This document shows positions 63,038 through 64,000 of a stretch of DNA of 64,000 bases, piece after piece. The notes beneath the pieces were generated by a model. The model saw only the letters and a list, made by a program, of their open reading frames with translations, had not been told where the DNA came from and did not search any database. The first letter of the stretch is position 1. Every line of letters starts with the position of its first letter. The DNA is from Blasia pusilla. Taxonomy: Eukaryota; Marchantiophyta; Marchantiopsida; Blasiales. The position numbers were made by a program, and so were the translations under genes. The stretch spans positions 34,844,001 through 34,908,000 of the forward strand of contig CM114274.1 in the NCBI GenBank assembly GCA_050084515.1, in the 5' to 3' direction.

Positions 63038-64000
63038 ACCACCGCCTGCTTTGTGCTTCACAAGTTCTTTGATCGCTGCTCCCACCTCAGCCAGGGAGAA
63101 CCAATCGTTATATGGGTTGCCCAGCTCAACCTCATCATCTACCTTCTCCCGTTGTATCTTAACAAAATCCTCCACCATCCTTTCGAAGTTGTGCTCTTCA
63201 AGGGATGTCCGAGGGGGCTTCCTGCCTTACTCCTTGTAATGGTCTTCCAACACATGTCAGACCTGTTTAGCAGTGGTCACCATTCCACCGTCTTTTCTCT
63301 CAGGGCCTTTGTGTTGTTTCTGTCCCTGGCCTTGCTCAATTTCCGCACTTCCATCCAGAACTTTTTCTGATTCTCAGTGAAATTCTCATTGATGGATGAG
63401 TAGGTCACTTGTTCAATTTCTTCTTGTGCATGCACACGAGAAGACGGATTTCCTTGCGCAGGGCCACATATGCTGCCCACAAGGATGCATCATCCTTAGC
63501 CCTGGCACATGCTACGTACGTTTCCCTTCGTTTGGCAATTGCTGCCTTGAGTTCCAAGGACCACCATTTGACGGCTCTGCCAATGATTATCAATTCCTGC
63601 CGACAGCAATCTCAGCGGCATCTGTTACTCCATGCACCCACCATGCCAGCACCATGTCCACAGTTGTTCTTGTGAACCCAAAGGTCTTGATAGTAGAGGC
63701 AATGAAAGTGTCAAATGCCAAGAGATTTTCTTCCAGCTTGCCAGTGTACACCTTCTTGTTCCCCTCATCTTGGAAGTCCTCTATCCTCCATTTCTTGATC
63801 ACTCTCTTCACTGGTTTGGTTGAGCATTATAGTCTTTGCTGCAACTCTGTCCAGACAAACAAATGATCTATCTTCCAAGGTCTGTTGCATCCACCGTGAT
63901 TTTCCCACTGCATGTGTAGAGTTCCTCATCCGCAGCTATGTAGTCCATAACGGAGCTTTCATTCTCCTTAAAGTTAGCCCTAGTCCAAGACGGGGAACCC

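Larger units (their letters stand above)
59848..64000 (-). mobile_element. APE-type non-LTR retrotransposon, extends past the window
   Basis: Minus-strand order from 64000: end of an APE-like endonuclease (ESSVMDYIAADEELYTCSG, then KIDHLFVWTEL), a linker (WSLELKAAIAKRRETYVACA; NFTENQKKFWMEVRKLSKA), RT (62403-61681), and a C-terminal part. RT has NYRGITLLSVVGKLLCRILN, GQAGFRQARGC, FLDLKKAYNTVWHD, VAQGCPHSPTLFNI and the active site LVFADDFGGL. The 3' end near 59850 carries CATTCATTCATTC, a tail type seen in some LINE clades. The family is CR1/L2/Jockey-like at best. It is decayed, internally duplicated and split by a ~610 bp insertion. Confidence 0.82.

Overview
The window is a piece of a repeat-rich plant nuclear genome. 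Two complete intron-containing plant genes and the 5' half of a third can be rebuilt exon by exon with GT-AG splice sites in consistent phase: an MSI1-type WD40 histone chaperone (+, 14328-17217, 6 exons, 425 aa), an ASHR1-type SET/MYND methyltransferase (-, 27802-34764, 14 exons, 484 aa) and an SDIR1-type membrane RING E3 ligase (+, exons 1-4 at 58288-59654; the RING half is not visible). The lineage cannot be named from sequence alone. A DNMT3-like methyltransferase in a retroelement, abundant R2-like LINEs and gypsy elements would suit a seed-free plant or gymnosperm, but that is inference.

Layout. 0-4.3 kb: 3' pol part of a decayed Ty3/gypsy chromovirus (RT, RNase H, integrase, chromodomain; minus). 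4.3-5.6 kb: 3' end of a different Ty3 element whose integrase ends in a PHD finger (plus). 5.9-7.1 kb: decayed PIF/Harbinger transposase (minus). 8.8-9.4 kb: two ~300 bp direct repeats bounded by palindromes. 9.9-13.3 kb: R2-like non-LTR retrotransposon, copy A (plus). 14.3-17.2 kb: MSI1. 18.8-19.2 kb: another LINE endonuclease fragment. 19.9 kb: a 128 bp GA tract. 23.9-25.7 kb: decayed MULE-like transposase (minus). 26.4-27.1 kb: short tandem repeats. 27.8-34.8 kb: ASHR1, whose third intron holds about five ~410 bp tandem repeats. 35.4-36.2 kb: LINE copy B. 36.7-41.4 kb: no recognisable gene. 41.4-54 kb: large Ty3 element on the minus strand. 55.05-56.15 kb: LINE copy C with an AG microsatellite inside its endonuclease region. 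58.3-59.7 kb: SDIR1 exons. 59.85-64 kb: APE-type LINE (minus) lying where the rest of SDIR1 should be.

The notable system is the Ty3 element at 41.4-54 kb. Its reading frame runs Gag, two zinc knuckles, aspartic protease, then a C5 cytosine methyltransferase with motifs I, IV (PCQ), VI (ENV), VIII and IX/X in canonical order, then RT, RNase H, integrase and a C-terminal PHD finger. An element that carries both a writer of DNA methylation and a probable reader of histone tails could act on its own chromatin state. This copy is dead: it has in-frame stops, a second partial Gag-to-methyltransferase unit in tandem, a 221 bp duplication in RT and a deleted integrase core. The plus-strand fragment at 4.3-5.3 kb is from the same family and keeps the integrase core missing here.
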